Of a DNA stretch of 53,617 nt, positions 30,388 through 39,642 are shown in pieces. The DNA lies in NCBI GenBank assembly GCA_009698845.1, contig WLPI01000002.1:1-53617 (forward strand), read 5' to 3'. Within the stretch, counting starts at the first letter, position 1. Every line of letters begins with the position of its first letter. Under the pieces are notes generated by a model. It was not told where the DNA came from. It did not search any database and saw nothing but the letters and a program-made list of their open reading frames with translations. Made by a program: the position numbers and the translations under genes. The stretch comes from Actinomycetota bacterium (lineage in GTDB: Bacteria > Actinomycetota > Actinomycetes > Nanopelagicales > Nanopelagicaceae).

Positions 30388-31344
30388 TTAGAGAGATATT
30401 GGTAATTCCGCGGTGGCAGAGAGATAAATCGACTCTTTTATCGCGGCGGCAGGGACATGTGTGCCATGAGCAACAAAACAATGTGAAAGCTGTGCGCCCT
30501 CTCCCACTCTGACATTGTTGCCAATGATGCAATCGATGATGACAGCACCTGCTTCAACGACGGTATCAGCACCGATTGCAGATCCCCCAGTAATTCGAGC
30601 AGTGGGTGCAACAACAGCTCCTGGCATTAACACGAAATCTCCTGCTACTAAATCGCGAGAGCCTTTAAAGAGCGCAGCCGGAGTTCCTACATCGAGCCAA
30701 TAAGCCTGTTCCTTGTATCCAAATACAGCGCGAGCAGATTGAACAAGTGTTGGAAATGTTTCGCGTTCAATGCTTACGACTGCGCCCAATGGGATTTCAT
30801 CAAGGACAGATGGCGAAAACACATAACACCCTGCGTTAATCGAGCGCGATACTGGGTTTTCCATTTTTTCCAAGAAGGCCGTAACGCGCCCAGAGTCATC
30901 TGTTGGAACACATCCGAAGGCGCGAGCATCTTCGACTTCAATGAGGTGCAAAGTCACATCTGCCTTCTTTGCAATGTGAAAATCAATTTGTGCTGCAATC
31001 GAATGGCGGCTCAATACATCGCCATTGAAAATCACTATCGGCTCGTCCCTACCCAGTAACTCTGCGGCGTTACGAATGGCGCCTCCTGTGCCTAAGGGCT
31101 CTTTCTCAACGGCATAGAGAATTTTTATTCCCCATTTACTTCCATCTCCGAAGTACGGTGTGAAAACGTCAGCTAAGTAAGAGGTGGCTAGAACCAGGGT
31201 ATGTATGCCAGCTTTCTTGGCCGCAAGAATTTGGTGTTCAGTTACAGGAAGTCCAGCAACAGGCAACATTGGTTTTGGTGATTCATTTGTCAATGGTTTC
31301 AATCGTGTACCGAAACCACCAACAAGTAATATTCCTACGGCCAT
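30388..31344 (-). CDS. NDP-sugar nucleotidyltransferase, probable mannose-1-phosphate guanylyltransferase
   Basis: 318 residues. GILLVGGFGTRLKPLTNESPKPMLPV is the signature nucleotidyltransferase loop; FNGDVLS holds the metal Asp and GCYVFSPSVLDEIP and YWLDVGTPAALFKGSRDLV are typical of the GDP-mannose pyrophosphorylases. A hexapeptide-repeat left-handed helix follows from about residue 230. It is about 40 residues shorter than the mycobacterial counterpart (Rv3264c) at the end. Its start shares bases with the dapC stop (TAATG), so they are coupled. Specificity for GDP-mannose rests on the position near manB and whiB2. Confidence 0.85.
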   Translation of the reverse strand: MAVGILLVGGFGTRLKPLTNESPKPMLPVAGLPVTEHQILAAKKAGIHTLVLATSYLADVFTPYFGDGSKWGIKILYAVEKEPLGTGGAIRNAAELLGRDEPIVIFNGDVLSRHSIAAQIDFHIAKKADVTLHLIEVEDARAFGCVPTDDSGRVTAFLEKMENPVSRSINAGCYVFSPSVLDEIPLGAVVSIERETFPTLVQSARAVFGYKEQAYWLDVGTPAALFKGSRDLVAGDFVLMPGAVVAPTARITGGSAIGADTVVEAGAVIIDCIIGNNVRVGEGAQLSHCFVAHGTHVPAAAIKESIYLSATAELPISL

Positions 31345-32435
31345 TAGTGTGGACTCACTTTGGAGCGAATACGCGCAGCCGCATCTGCAATGTTTTGATC
31401 AGTTGCAGTCATTGCCACTCGAATGTGTTCTCCACCTTTTTCACCATAAAAAATTCCCGGAGTTGCAATGATTCCAAGCTCTGAAAGCCACGCCACAGAG
31501 TCCCAGGAGCTTTCCTTACGTGTTGCCCATATGTACAGGCCAGCTTCTGAATTTTCGATTGTAAATCCAGCCTCTGCAAGAGCAGGTGCAAGTGTTGCGC
31601 GTCGCGCGTTGTAACGCGCACGTTGGATTTCTACATGATTCTCATCTGCGAGTGCTGCAATCATCGCCTTCTGCACTGGAAGAGGAACCATCATTCCTGC
31701 ATGCTTTCGAACTTCCAAAATTCTTGAAATAAGGGCGGGGTCACCCACAATAAAGGCGGCTCTGTATCCAGCCATTGATGATCGCTTGGAGAGTGAGAGC
31801 ACCGCCAGAATATTCTTGTTCTCTCCATTGGTGTATTTCATGATCGAAGTGGGAGTCTTTGAGTCACCGAACTCCACATAACACTCGTCAGAAACAACAA
31901 CTGAACCATTTTTTCGGGACCAATTGATTGCAGACTTAAATTCAGATTCAGTATGAACTCGGCCAGTTGGATTTGATGGAGAGTTCACCCATGCTAAATC
32001 AGCGTGTGGCCATGAACCAGCATCAATTGCGACCGCTGTTGCTTGGCATTGCCCAAGAAGTGCACCAACCAAATATGTTGGATACGCAATTTCAGGGATA
32101 AGAACTTTCTGCGATTCAAGAAATGTGGGTAGCCATGCAACAAATTCTTTTGAGCCAATTAATGGTAGAACTGAAAAATCTCCAGTTGCACCCAGAGTTT
32201 TTTCTGCCCACTTATGAATCGCATCTTTAAGCTCCGGAGTTCCAGCTGTAAGTGGGTAACTCGGTGAATTAGCTGATTCGCTTAACGCACTTTGGATGAA
32301 ATCAGGAGTTGCATCTACAGGAGTGCCAACAGATAAATCGATTGCACCATTGGGATGTGTTCGGGCTTTATCTGCATAGGGAGCGAGTGCATCCCACGGA
32401 AAATCAGGAAGTTTTTGGCGCAAGAGCAGTGACAT
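31344..32435 (-). CDS. dapC: Succinyldiaminopimelate transaminase
   Basis: 363 residues, fold type I PLP aminotransferase in lysine/diaminopimelate synthesis. PDFPWDALAPYADKARTHPNGAIDLSVGTPVD, split here by positions 8-40, is the usual DapC start. SPSNPTGRVH, SDECYVEF and the PLP lysine in LSLSKRSSMAGYRAAF follow. It overlaps the ferredoxin gene by 32 bases; ATG at 32435 and ATG at 32441 are both possible. The ferredoxin-dapC pair is a standard actinobacterial arrangement. With dapD at 49439 it forms part of the succinylase route. Confidence 0.92.
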   Translation of the reverse strand: MSLLLRQKLPDFPWDALAPYADKARTHPNGAIDLSVGTPVDATPDFIQSALSESANSPSYPLTAGTPELKDAIHKWAEKTLGATGDFSVLPLIGSKEFVAWLPTFLESQKVLIPEIAYPTYLVGALLGQCQATAVAIDAGSWPHADLAWVNSPSNPTGRVHTESEFKSAINWSRKNGSVVVSDECYVEFGDSKTPTSIMKYTNGENKNILAVLSLSKRSSMAGYRAAFIVGDPALISRILEVRKHAGMMVPLPVQKAMIAALADENHVEIQRARYNARRATLAPALAEAGFTIENSEAGLYIWATRKESSWDSVAWLSELGIIATPGIFYGEKGGEHIRVAMTATDQNIADAAARIRSKVSPH

Positions 32436-32724
32436 CTGCATGGTCGGAATTTGTCTCTCCGACCTTTGATGCTCCTCCGGGTGAACCGAGCTCTATGAAA
32501 AATTCAGTGTTGATCTTCTTGTAGTTATCCCACTGTCCAGGAACGTCATCCTCGTAATAGATAGCTTCAACTGGACAAACAGGTTCGCATGCACCGCAAT
32601 CAACGCATTCATCAGGCTGGATATAAAGCATGCGAGTGCCGTCATAGATGCAATCAACTGGGCACTCTTCGCGACAGGACTTGTCCTTTACGTCAACGCA
32701 AGGTTCGGCGATTACATATGTCAC
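32404..32724 (-). CDS. fdxA: 7Fe ferredoxin
   Basis: 106 residues, starting with GTG after a strong GGAGGA site. Seven or more cysteines are arranged as in the [3Fe-4S][4Fe-4S] ferredoxins: KSCREECPVDCIY and CVDCGACEPVCPVEAIYYEDDVPG. It carries low-potential electrons; partners in actinobacteria include cytochromes P450 and other enzymes, none of which lies here. The last 10 codons overlap dapC in another frame. Confidence 0.95.
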   Translation of the reverse strand: MTYVIAEPCVDVKDKSCREECPVDCIYDGTRMLYIQPDECVDCGACEPVCPVEAIYYEDDVPGQWDNYKKINTEFFIELGSPGGASKVGETNSDHADVTALAPKTS

Positions 32725-32793
32725 TTAACGTCCTCCAGAAGGCTTGATGCGGTAGGCGCTAATTCTAACCATGCAAGAGTCTCCTTGCACGAT

Positions 32794-32799
32794 TACTGT
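32794..32799 (+). promoter_or_regulatory. cysS: -10 hexamer for cysS, deciding the start at 32807
   Basis: TACTGT is followed by 7 bases and the ATG at 32807; the ATG at 32771 has no such signal. The hexamer places the extra N-terminal domain inside the translated product. Confidence 0.45.
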
Positions 32800-32806
32800 T
32801 GGCCAC

Positions 32807-34381
32807 ATGTCAGCCGAGGAGTTGCGAGCCGCGATAGGCAAGCGAGCCAGCATTCGACTTCGCGACAATGAGGGTGGCTTCAGGGATATTGTCGGTGTAT
32901 TACAGAGTGAGACCAGCTTAATAAATCGCCGTGGAGAGTTAGTTGAATTCCGCCTTGACGATATCGCTGTGTATCGAATCATTCCAGTTTTTAATCGGCG
33001 AGATGCTCAGCCTTCAACACTGTCGATGTATGACACCCGCACACGTGATCTCAAGGAAATCGTTGATCGCGAAGGGCTAGTCACTATCTACTGCTGTGGT
33101 CCTACCGTCTACCGAGATGCTCACGTTGGAAATCTGCGGACTTTCCTGCTCGCGGATTTGATTTCCCGCACATTGCAATTGCAAGGCCTTGAAGTCGATC
33201 TCATTCAAAACATTACAGATGTTGGACATTTGGCTGATGATTTCCAAGGAGAAGATAAATTACTTGCTGAAGCAGAACGAACCAGAATCGATCCATTTGA
33301 AATAGCACGTGAATTTGAAGACCGTTTTCACCAAGACCTGGCACTACTTAATGTGCAACCTGCACGGGCATATCCACGAGCGTCAGAGAATATGCAGTCA
33401 ATGATTGAGTCAATTCAGAGATTGATTGAGATCAAATCTGCCTACGTTGGAAGTGACGGTTCTGTCTATTTCGATGCCACTTCATTTGAAAGTTACGGCG
33501 CAATTAGCGGAAACAAACTGGAAGCACTTAAACCTGGGCACCGATATGAATACACCGATGAAGGTGGGAAAAAATTTCATGCTGATTGGGCCTTGTGGAA
33601 GCTAGCGGGCGCGCGTACTCAAATGATTTGGGATTCACCATGGGGTTTAGGTTTTCCTGGTTGGCATATCGAATGCAGTGCGATGTCTATTGATTTACTC
33701 GATGCTCACGTGGATGTTCATGTTGGTGGTATTGACTTGCGATTCCCTCATCACGAGAACGAACGTGCACAGTCAAATTCACTCACGCACTCAGAGGTTG
33801 TACAAACCTGGGTACATGGTGAGCATCTCTTATTTGAAGGAAAGAAGATGTCAAAGAGCGCTGGAAACGTAGTTCTATTGAAAGATATCAAAACACGTGG
33901 AATCGAACCACTTGCGCTTCGCTTAGTCTTTCTTGAAAATCGATATAGATCGCAGATGGATCTCACGTGGGCAGCTCTCGAAGCAGCTCATGCAACCCTG
34001 CGACGTTGGAAAAATTCTATGGCTCAATGGGGAGAAGCTAAAGATCTAAAAATTGATTTAGACCTTTCGCAAGCTTTCGCACAGGATCTTGATACGCCAC
34101 GTGCAATTCTTCGTTTACGGGCAATTGAGAAAGACCAAACTATTGGCAATCAAGATAAGCGTGCAATCTTTCTCTTTGCTGACCAAGTATTGGGTCTATC
34201 TCTGGCAGAGATTCCGATGAGTAAGCCGATTACTGGAGAGGTACAGAGACTTCTGGACCAAAGAGTTATAGCGAGGAAAACAAAAAATTGGAGCCAAAGT
34301 GATTCGCTTCGAGATCAGTTGGCCAATTTAGGAATTGAAATCAACGATGGTGCTGCAGGGCAAAGTTGGCATTGGAAATAA
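32807..34381 (+). CDS. cysS: Cysteinyl-tRNA synthetase with an extra N-terminal SH3-like domain
   Basis: 524 residues. The core starts near residue 73 (MYDTRTRDLKEIV) and is a normal-length CysS: zinc Cys97 in CCGPTVYRDAHVGNLR, zinc Cys290 in HIECSAMSI, the PHHENE metal loop, KMSKS at 347-351, and the C-terminal anticodon-binding RDQLANLGIEINDG. MshC, the mycothiol ligase relative, is shorter and lacks this C-terminal part. In front is a 60-residue beta-rich unit, GKRASIRLRDNEGGFRDIVG through LVEFRLDDIAVYRIIPV, like the small SH3-type domain at the N-terminus of Rv0428c-type acetyltransferases. Frame, promoter and length all include it. Its role is unknown. Confidence 0.92.
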   Translation: MSAEELRAAIGKRASIRLRDNEGGFRDIVGVLQSETSLINRRGELVEFRLDDIAVYRIIPVFNRRDAQPSTLSMYDTRTRDLKEIVDREGLVTIYCCGPTVYRDAHVGNLRTFLLADLISRTLQLQGLEVDLIQNITDVGHLADDFQGEDKLLAEAERTRIDPFEIAREFEDRFHQDLALLNVQPARAYPRASENMQSMIESIQRLIEIKSAYVGSDGSVYFDATSFESYGAISGNKLEALKPGHRYEYTDEGGKKFHADWALWKLAGARTQMIWDSPWGLGFPGWHIECSAMSIDLLDAHVDVHVGGIDLRFPHHENERAQSNSLTHSEVVQTWVHGEHLLFEGKKMSKSAGNVVLLKDIKTRGIEPLALRLVFLENRYRSQMDLTWAALEAAHATLRRWKNSMAQWGEAKDLKIDLDLSQAFAQDLDTPRAILRLRAIEKDQTIGNQDKRAIFLFADQVLGLSLAEIPMSKPITGEVQRLLDQRVIARKTKNWSQSDSLRDQLANLGIEINDGAAGQSWHWK

Positions 34382-34693
34382 CTAGATTTTACGAATTAAA
34401 GCAAGAGTCCCGAGCAGAAAGCCCACGAAAAGCAGCACACTTCCTGCATTATCACCTTGAATAAGAAGTTCTTGGCCAACACCAAAAGAACCGGCTCTTA
34501 CGATAACAATCAGCCATCCAAGTAAGGCCCACAGTTTGTAACGCTTCTTGCCGTAGTAGCGACCTACCCACCAAATTCCTGTAAATGTTGCAATAAGTGA
34601 AACTATCAATCCCAAAGGTGGAAGAGTCTGGTGAATTAAAGTTGCGCTGATAGCAATCAGTGCACCAAATATAAGCGAGAGTAACGAGGTCAT
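34382..34693 (-). CDS. DUF6113 family membrane protein
   Basis: 103 residues with three or four hydrophobic segments (about 1-20, 25-44, 52-72, 82-100) and a charged GKKRYK loop. It overlaps the mshB stop by 4 bases (ATGA). The position directly after mshB and the size match DUF6113, a conserved actinobacterial membrane family of unknown role, which might be connected with mycothiol or with cell-envelope upkeep. The DUF assignment is by context and size. Confidence 0.65.
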   Translation of the reverse strand: MTSLLSLIFGALIAISATLIHQTLPPLGLIVSLIATFTGIWWVGRYYGKKRYKLWALLGWLIVIVRAGSFGVGQELLIQGDNAGSVLLFVGFLLGTLALIRKI

Positions 34694-35562
34694 GAAGTAG
34701 GTGTAATCCCCGCAAAGAGATCGCTCTCAAAACCTTGCGCAGTAAAGGGTTCTGCCTTTTCACCTTTAGCCAAGGTATAAAACTCATTCCCCCAAATTTC
34801 AAGTCCTAAATTATTTGATAGTGCAAAGAACGGTCCGTCAAGTGCAATCTGAGTGCCATGTGCTCGCATCGCATTCATCTTCTGCTCGACATAATTGGCA
34901 CCATCAACAAGTGCGTGCACAAAAGAATCATCTTTTGCAAAAGGTAAATCATCGGCACTTTCTGCGCCCATAAAATCAGAGCCCAGCGCTTTCATCTTCT
35001 CAATGCCATCTTGAATCACTGACTTAGGCATGACATTCCAATAAATCTTGGGGATATCCCACTCTGATTGCTCAGCGGCAGCCATAGCTACTCGATGAGC
35101 TTGTATGTGATCTGGGTGCCCATAGCCACCGAACTCGTCATAAGTGATTAGCACATGTGGTTTTACTTCATCGATTACATCTGCAAGAGATTGTGTAGCT
35201 TCTAAAAAATCTGCTTTCCAGAAACAATCGCTACGATCATTTTGAGGAGTTCCCATCATGCCGCTGTCGCGGTAGTTCTTACTTCCTTCACCAAGGAATC
35301 GATGGTCAGTCACACCAAGTGCCTTCATGGCTGCAGCAAGTTCGAGGACGCGATGTTCACCAAGTGAATCAGTTTCAGTTGCGGCTAGATGAACTAATTC
35401 TGGAATAAGTACTTCACCCTCTTCGCCGCGAGTGCATGTCACTAGCGTCACGTGTGCACCGAGTGCGGCATACAGAGCCATGGTGCTTCCATTATTGATC
35501 GTCTCATCATCAGGATGAGCATGCACAAGCAAGAGGCGAAAGCCCTGATAACTAGCGCGCAT
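34690..35562 (-). CDS. mshB: Mycothiol deacetylase MshB (PIG-L/LmbE family)
   Basis: 290 residues. It removes acetate from GlcNAc-inositol in mycothiol synthesis. The zinc-binding [17 protein letters not shown] and the [10 protein letters not shown] motif are both present, with the [11 protein letters not shown] turn between them. Its ATG shares a base with the moeZ stop (TAATG). The family also contains other sugar deacetylases and mycothiol conjugate amidase, but the size and the DUF6113 neighbour favour MshB. No other mycothiol genes are in the window. Confidence 0.87.
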   Translation of the reverse strand: MRASYQGFRLLLVHAHPDDETINNGSTMALYAALGAHVTLVTCTRGEEGEVLIPELVHLAATETDSLGEHRVLELAAAMKALGVTDHRFLGEGSKNYRDSGMMGTPQNDRSDCFWKADFLEATQSLADVIDEVKPHVLITYDEFGGYGHPDHIQAHRVAMAAAEQSEWDIPKIYWNVMPKSVIQDGIEKMKALGSDFMGAESADDLPFAKDDSFVHALVDGANYVEQKMNAMRAHGTQIALDGPFFALSNNLGLEIWGNEFYTLAKGEKAEPFTAQGFESDLFAGITPTS

Positions 35563-36743
35563 TAATAGACCGGAAGAGATGTATCAATTTGCTTTGCCCA
35601 TGCAACAACTCCACCGGCAACGTGAGATGCATCTGCAAATCCTGCACTCTTAAGAATTGCAAGACATTCAGCAGAACGAACACCACTCTTGCAGTGCAAG
35701 ATAATCGGCTTATTTTGGGGCAGGCTTGCCAATACTGATCCATCAATAAAGCCTTGTTTAGGAATCAGATGTGACTGAGGAATTCTCACGATCTCAAATT
35801 CACTAGGCTCGCGAACATCAATAAGGTAGAAATCTTCTTTACCGTCAATCTTTCCTTTGAGTTCTTGAACAGTAATCGTCGACCCCGTGCTGGCTTCCTG
35901 CGCTGCATCAGAAAGTGTTCCGCAAAATGCTTCATAATCTGGAAGCAGAGCAGTTTGTTTTGGACTCTCACTACATATTGGGCAGTTGGGATCTTTACGA
36001 ACTTTGATTTTTCTAAAGTTCATATCAAGTGCGTCATAAACCATTAACGAGCCAATGAGCGGTTCGCCGATACCAGTGAGAACCTTTATTGCTTCCGTGG
36101 TTTGAATTGAACCAATCGTTGCACACAGAACACCGAGAACTCCGCCTTCAGCACAACTTGGGACCATTCCTGGTGGTGGTGGTTCAGGATATAGACAGCG
36201 ATAGCAAGGTCCGTACTCCGCCCAAAAAACACTTGCTTGTCCATCGAAGCGATAAATGGATCCCCATACATAAGGTTTCTTAAGCAATACGCAGGCATCG
36301 TTTACAAGATAGCGCGTTGCGAAATTATCTGTTCCGTCGACAATAATGTCATATTGCGAAAACAGTTCCATAACATTTGAATTATCTAGACGGGTCTCGT
36401 GTGTAATTACATTGACGTAAGGGTTAATCTCAGCAATCTTCTCTTTTGCACTTTGTGCTTTGCTCTTTCCGATATCAGATTGACCGTGAATAATCTGTCT
36501 CTGTAAGTTAGATTCGTCGACAGTGTCATATTCGACGATTCCAAGTGTGCCGATTCCAGCAGCAGCCAAATACATCAATGCCGGTGATCCCAGTCCTCCG
36601 GCTCCAACACAGAGTACTTTTGCATTCATCATTCGCTGCTGACCTGCCATAGCAACATCAGGGATGATCAAATGGCGGCTATATCGACGAACTTCATCGA
36701 CAGTGAGCGCAGGACCTGGTGTGACAAGCGGCGGAGTCTTCAT
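35562..36743 (-). CDS. moeZ: MoeZ: adenylyltransferase-rhodanese sulfur carrier activator
   Basis: 393 residues from the ATG at 36743. The first part is a ThiF/MoeB E1-like domain: [19 protein letters not shown], the nucleotide loop [39 protein letters not shown] and the zinc CPIC. The last 100 residues form a rhodanese domain with active-site Cys in HCKSGVRS. MoeZ charges small sulfur carriers for molybdopterin, thiamine or cysteine synthesis. The reading from 36794 would overlap the TetR promoter. Rv3207c-like DUF3152, which follows in mycobacteria, is missing. Confidence 0.93.
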   Translation of the reverse strand: MKTPPLVTPGPALTVDEVRRYSRHLIIPDVAMAGQQRMMNAKVLCVGAGGLGSPALMYLAAAGIGTLGIVEYDTVDESNLQRQIIHGQSDIGKSKAQSAKEKIAEINPYVNVITHETRLDNSNVMELFSQYDIIVDGTDNFATRYLVNDACVLLKKPYVWGSIYRFDGQASVFWAEYGPCYRCLYPEPPPPGMVPSCAEGGVLGVLCATIGSIQTTEAIKVLTGIGEPLIGSLMVYDALDMNFRKIKVRKDPNCPICSESPKQTALLPDYEAFCGTLSDAAQEASTGSTITVQELKGKIDGKEDFYLIDVREPSEFEIVRIPQSHLIPKQGFIDGSVLASLPQNKPIILHCKSGVRSAECLAILKSAGFADASHVAGGVVAWAKQIDTSLPVY

Positions 36744-36784
36744 GTGCCGATTCTGCCGTACTGTGAGTTTGCCCGCCAATTCTG

Positions 36785-36790
36785 TACGAT
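36785..36790 (+). promoter_or_regulatory. -10 hexamer for the TetR gene
   Basis: TACGAT is followed by 7 bases and the ATG at 36798. The last bases of the hexamer overlap an upstream in-frame ATG (36789), which is therefore unlikely to be used. Confidence 0.5.
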
Positions 36791-36797
36791 GCACACA

Positions 36798-37433
36798 ATG
36801 ACTACAGATACCGCTCCTGCAAGTAATTCGCGTTCAGACAAATCACGTCTACCTCGTGATGAGCGAAGAGCCATATTGCTCTCAGCGGCGCTGGAAGTAT
36901 TTACCGCTGCTGGATATCACTCTGCAGCGATGGATGAAATTGCCGATCGCGCCAATGTAAGTAAGCCGGTTCTCTATCAGCACTTCCCGTCAAAATTGGA
37001 TTTATACCTTGCAGTTCTCGATCTACACATTGATTCATTGGTTTATGAACTCCAGAAGGCAATTTCATCAACTGTAGATAACAAGCAACGTGTACACGTG
37101 ACTATTGATGCATACTTCAATTTCATTGAGAATGAAGGTGAAGCATTTAGATTGTTGTTTGAAAGTGATATGAACGTAGAACCACAAGTTCGCGAACGAT
37201 TAAATCGAATGACATACGACTGCGCTGCTGCTGTGAGTGGCGTGATTTCTAATGACACAGGACTACCTCGCGAAGAAGCGATGATGTTAGGTGTGGGGCT
37301 TATCGGATATGTGCAAGTTACTGCCCGGCATTGGCTAGAAAGAGATGGCAAACTCACTCGCCTGCAGGCTATCGATCTCGTTGAGAACCTCATGTGGCGC
37401 GGAATTTCTGGATTTCCCCGTACTGAACTCTGA
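36798..37433 (+). CDS. TetR-family transcriptional regulator
   Basis: 211 residues. The helix-turn-helix lies near 30-75: RRAILLSAALEVFTAAGYHSAAMDEIADRANVSKPVLYQHFPSKLDLYLAVL. The C-terminal domain is helical and has no recognisable ligand site. The order moeZ - TetR - DUF3107 - DEAD-box helicase equals Rv3206c-Rv3208-Rv3208A-Rv3211, where the regulator's target is not known to me. The open frame extends back to 36672 but overlaps moeZ. Confidence 0.9.
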   Translation: MTTDTAPASNSRSDKSRLPRDERRAILLSAALEVFTAAGYHSAAMDEIADRANVSKPVLYQHFPSKLDLYLAVLDLHIDSLVYELQKAISSTVDNKQRVHVTIDAYFNFIENEGEAFRLLFESDMNVEPQVRERLNRMTYDCAAAVSGVISNDTGLPREEAMMLGVGLIGYVQVTARHWLERDGKLTRLQAIDLVENLMWRGISGFPRTEL

Positions 37434-37436
37434 CTC

Positions 37437-37442
37437 TAAGAT
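37437..37442 (+). promoter_or_regulatory. -10 hexamer for the DUF3107 gene
   Basis: TAAGAT is followed by 6 bases and the ATG at 37449. The gap after the TetR stop is only 15 bases, and no ribosome site is seen, so the next gene probably has its own start of transcription. Confidence 0.45.
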
Positions 37443-37448
37443 AGAGCC

Positions 37449-37700
37449 ATGAGCTCAAAGAAATCAGAGAAGGCATCACAAGTTCGAATTTCAATCACAC
37501 ATGTGAATAGCGAACTTTCATTTGAATGCCCACTTACACCTGATGAAATCAGAGCCGCAGTAACCGCAGCTCTTTCTGCATCAGCTCCACTTATTCTTAA
37601 GGATGTGCGTGGACATGAAGTTATTGTCCCTGCAGAAAAAATCGGATACGTAGAAATCGGGCAACCAACCGAACGTCGCGTCGGTTTCGGTGCCAACTAA
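37449..37700 (+). CDS. DUF3107 family protein (TB9.4-like)
   Basis: 83 residues. RISITHVNSELSFECPLTPDEIRAAVTAALSASAPLILKDVRGHEVIVPAEKIGYVEIG, read here as its body, matches DUF3107, a small conserved actinobacterial family (Rv3208A) of ATP-binding-site-like beta fold without known function. Its stop (TAA) is directly followed by the GTG start of the helicase. Confidence 0.88.
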   Translation: MSSKKSEKASQVRISITHVNSELSFECPLTPDEIRAAVTAALSASAPLILKDVRGHEVIVPAEKIGYVEIGQPTERRVGFGAN

Positions 37701-39038
37701 GTGTCGCTTACCTTCGCAGACCTTCCTCTACGAAAAGAGACAATCGATGCGTTAAATCAACATGGCTTTACATCTCCATTCCCAATTCAAGAGATGGTTA
37801 TGCCGATTGCACTTGCAGATGGTGATGTCATTGGTCAAGCAAAGACAGGAACCGGCAAAACCCTTGCATTTGGAATTCCCGTCATCGAGCGCGTGATTGC
37901 GCCAAATGATTCAGATTGGGCCGAACTTGCACATCAAGGAGATCCGCAGGTACTAATTGTCGTTCCTACTCGAGAACTTTGCGTACAGGTGACAAAAGAT
38001 ATTGAAGAACTTTCATTCAATCGTGGAATTCGCACCCTGGCTGTTTATGGTGGTCGTGCTTTTGAACCTCAAATCGAAGCGCTTCAAACCGGTGTAGAGA
38101 TTGTTGTAGGAACACCTGGCCGCCTTCTCGATCTTTATCGCCAAGGCCAACTTAAGCTAAAGAATGTTTCTCGAGTGGTACTAGATGAAGCAGATGAAAT
38201 GCTCGACTTAGGCTTTTTACCGGATGTTGAGAAGATTTTCACCAGCACTCCAGCACGTCAACAGACAATGCTTTTCTCAGCAACAATGCCTGGTGACATC
38301 ATCGCTCTTGCACGAAGATTCATGAATCAACCAGTTCATATTCGTACTCAGGACAACGAAGATGAGGGCGCCGTAGTTTCCAGAATTGTGCAGTTTGTTA
38401 TACGTGCCCATGCAATGGATAAAATCGAAATGCTGGCACGAATTCTGCAAGCCGATGGACGAGGACCAACAATTGTCTTCTGCCGCACAAAGAGAACAGC
38501 ACAGAAAACTTCTGATGATCTCGCAGAACGCGGTTTCCGTGCTGCGACTATCCATGGAGATTTAGGGCAATCAGCCCGCGAAAAGGCCCTCAATGATTTC
38601 AAGGCCGGTAAATCAGATGTTCTAATAGCTACAGATGTTGCTGCTCGTGGAATCGACATCGACGGAATTACTCACGTCATTAACTATCAGTGTCCCGAAG
38701 ATGAAAAAACATACGTGCACCGCATTGGTCGAACAGCGCGTGCTGGTGCTCATGGAATTGCAGTCACATTCGTTGATTGGGATGACCTTGCTCGCTGGAA
38801 GATGATTGATACAGCATTGGTTTTGGGGCTACCCGAGCCTGTAGAGACTTACTCATCTTCTGAGCACCTTTATGAGATGCTCAATATTCCTGCTGGTTCA
38901 TCTGGTCGCATCACGAAGGCAAAGAATGAGACTCCCAAAGTTTCAAAAGTTTCCACAGGTGCAAAAGTAGAAAAAGCCGAGAAGTCAGAGCCTCGCGTTA
39001 AGCGAGAGCGCACACGAACAAAGAGAATTACTAGCTAG
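37701..39038 (+). CDS. DEAD-box RNA helicase
   Basis: 445 residues starting at GTG, immediately after the DUF3107 stop. Q motif (GFTSPFPIQEMVMP), AKTGTGKT, PTRELCVQ, GTPGRLLDL, VLDEADEM, FSATMP, ATDVAARGIDIDG and HRIGRTARAGA are all visible. The last 60 residues are a basic, low-complexity tail (KVSTGAKVEKAEKSE...). It unwinds RNA duplexes in ribosome assembly, cold adaptation or decay. Its end overlaps the convergent marC gene by 8 bases. Confidence 0.96.
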   Translation: MSLTFADLPLRKETIDALNQHGFTSPFPIQEMVMPIALADGDVIGQAKTGTGKTLAFGIPVIERVIAPNDSDWAELAHQGDPQVLIVVPTRELCVQVTKDIEELSFNRGIRTLAVYGGRAFEPQIEALQTGVEIVVGTPGRLLDLYRQGQLKLKNVSRVVLDEADEMLDLGFLPDVEKIFTSTPARQQTMLFSATMPGDIIALARRFMNQPVHIRTQDNEDEGAVVSRIVQFVIRAHAMDKIEMLARILQADGRGPTIVFCRTKRTAQKTSDDLAERGFRAATIHGDLGQSAREKALNDFKAGKSDVLIATDVAARGIDIDGITHVINYQCPEDEKTYVHRIGRTARAGAHGIAVTFVDWDDLARWKMIDTALVLGLPEPVETYSSSEHLYEMLNIPAGSSGRITKAKNETPKVSKVSTGAKVEKAEKSEPRVKRERTRTKRITS

Positions 39039-39642
39039 CTGAAAAAGCTTGAATCGCATTCGCAAGCATCTGCACTGCAATTGCGGCCAAAAGTAATCCA
39101 GCAATACTAGCGAGCAGAGTTACCCCAGAATCCTTAATAATGCCAACGATTTTTGTCGATGCCATTAAGACTGTTCCTATAATGATATGTACCGCAAGAA
39201 TTGCTATTGCGAGACCAATGAATTGCGCATTGGAATCAGCTTTCTGTACATAAATCATCGTTGCCACAATCGCACCGGGACCAGCAAGAAGCGGAGTTCC
39301 TAGCGGGACCATTCCAATATTTGAACTGGTTTGATCAGCTCCACCTTTAGAAGTCCCTGTGAGCAATTGCAGTGAAACATAAAGCAACAACAATCCACCA
39401 GCAGCTTGTAGCGCTTCAATAGATACATTCATGTACTCAAGAATGAATTGGCCAAAGAAAGCAAAACTTGCAATGACAAAGAGAGAGACGCCAGCCGCTT
39501 GCCATGCAAGTCTCACTCTCTCGCGTGGAGATTTATCCCCGACCAACCCAAGAAAAATCGGAGTCGCACCAGGTGGGTCCATAATGACAAAGAGCGTGAC
39601 AAAAGCTTGTGTTGCAAATGTAACTGCATCTAATGAATTCAT
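39031..39642 (-). CDS. MarC-family integral membrane protein
   Basis: 203 residues with six membrane segments. VTFATQAFVTLFVIMDPPGATPIFLGLVGD and the second repeat MVPLGTPLLAGPGAIVATMIYV are the two half-repeats of MarC (DUF/UPF0056) proteins, a transporter-like family whose cargo is unknown. It starts at 39642, overlapping the PHP stop (ATGA). The reading from 39690 is not supported. Confidence 0.88.
   Translation of the reverse strand: MNSLDAVTFATQAFVTLFVIMDPPGATPIFLGLVGDKSPRERVRLAWQAAGVSLFVIASFAFFGQFILEYMNVSIEALQAAGGLLLLYVSLQLLTGTSKGGADQTSSNIGMVPLGTPLLAGPGAIVATMIYVQKADSNAQFIGLAIAILAVHIIIGTVLMASTKIVGIIKDSGVTLLASIAGLLLAAIAVQMLANAIQAFSAS

Noticed and set aside
32807-34381. MshC (mycothiol cysteine ligase) instead of CysS
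   Set aside because: The length of the core and the presence of the C-terminal anticodon-binding part fit CysS; MshC is about 410 residues without it.
34382-34802. A 116-codon frame overlapping the DUF6113 and mshB genes
   Set aside because: It is in a different frame from both, has no motif, and would conflict with the 4-base overlap of the real genes.
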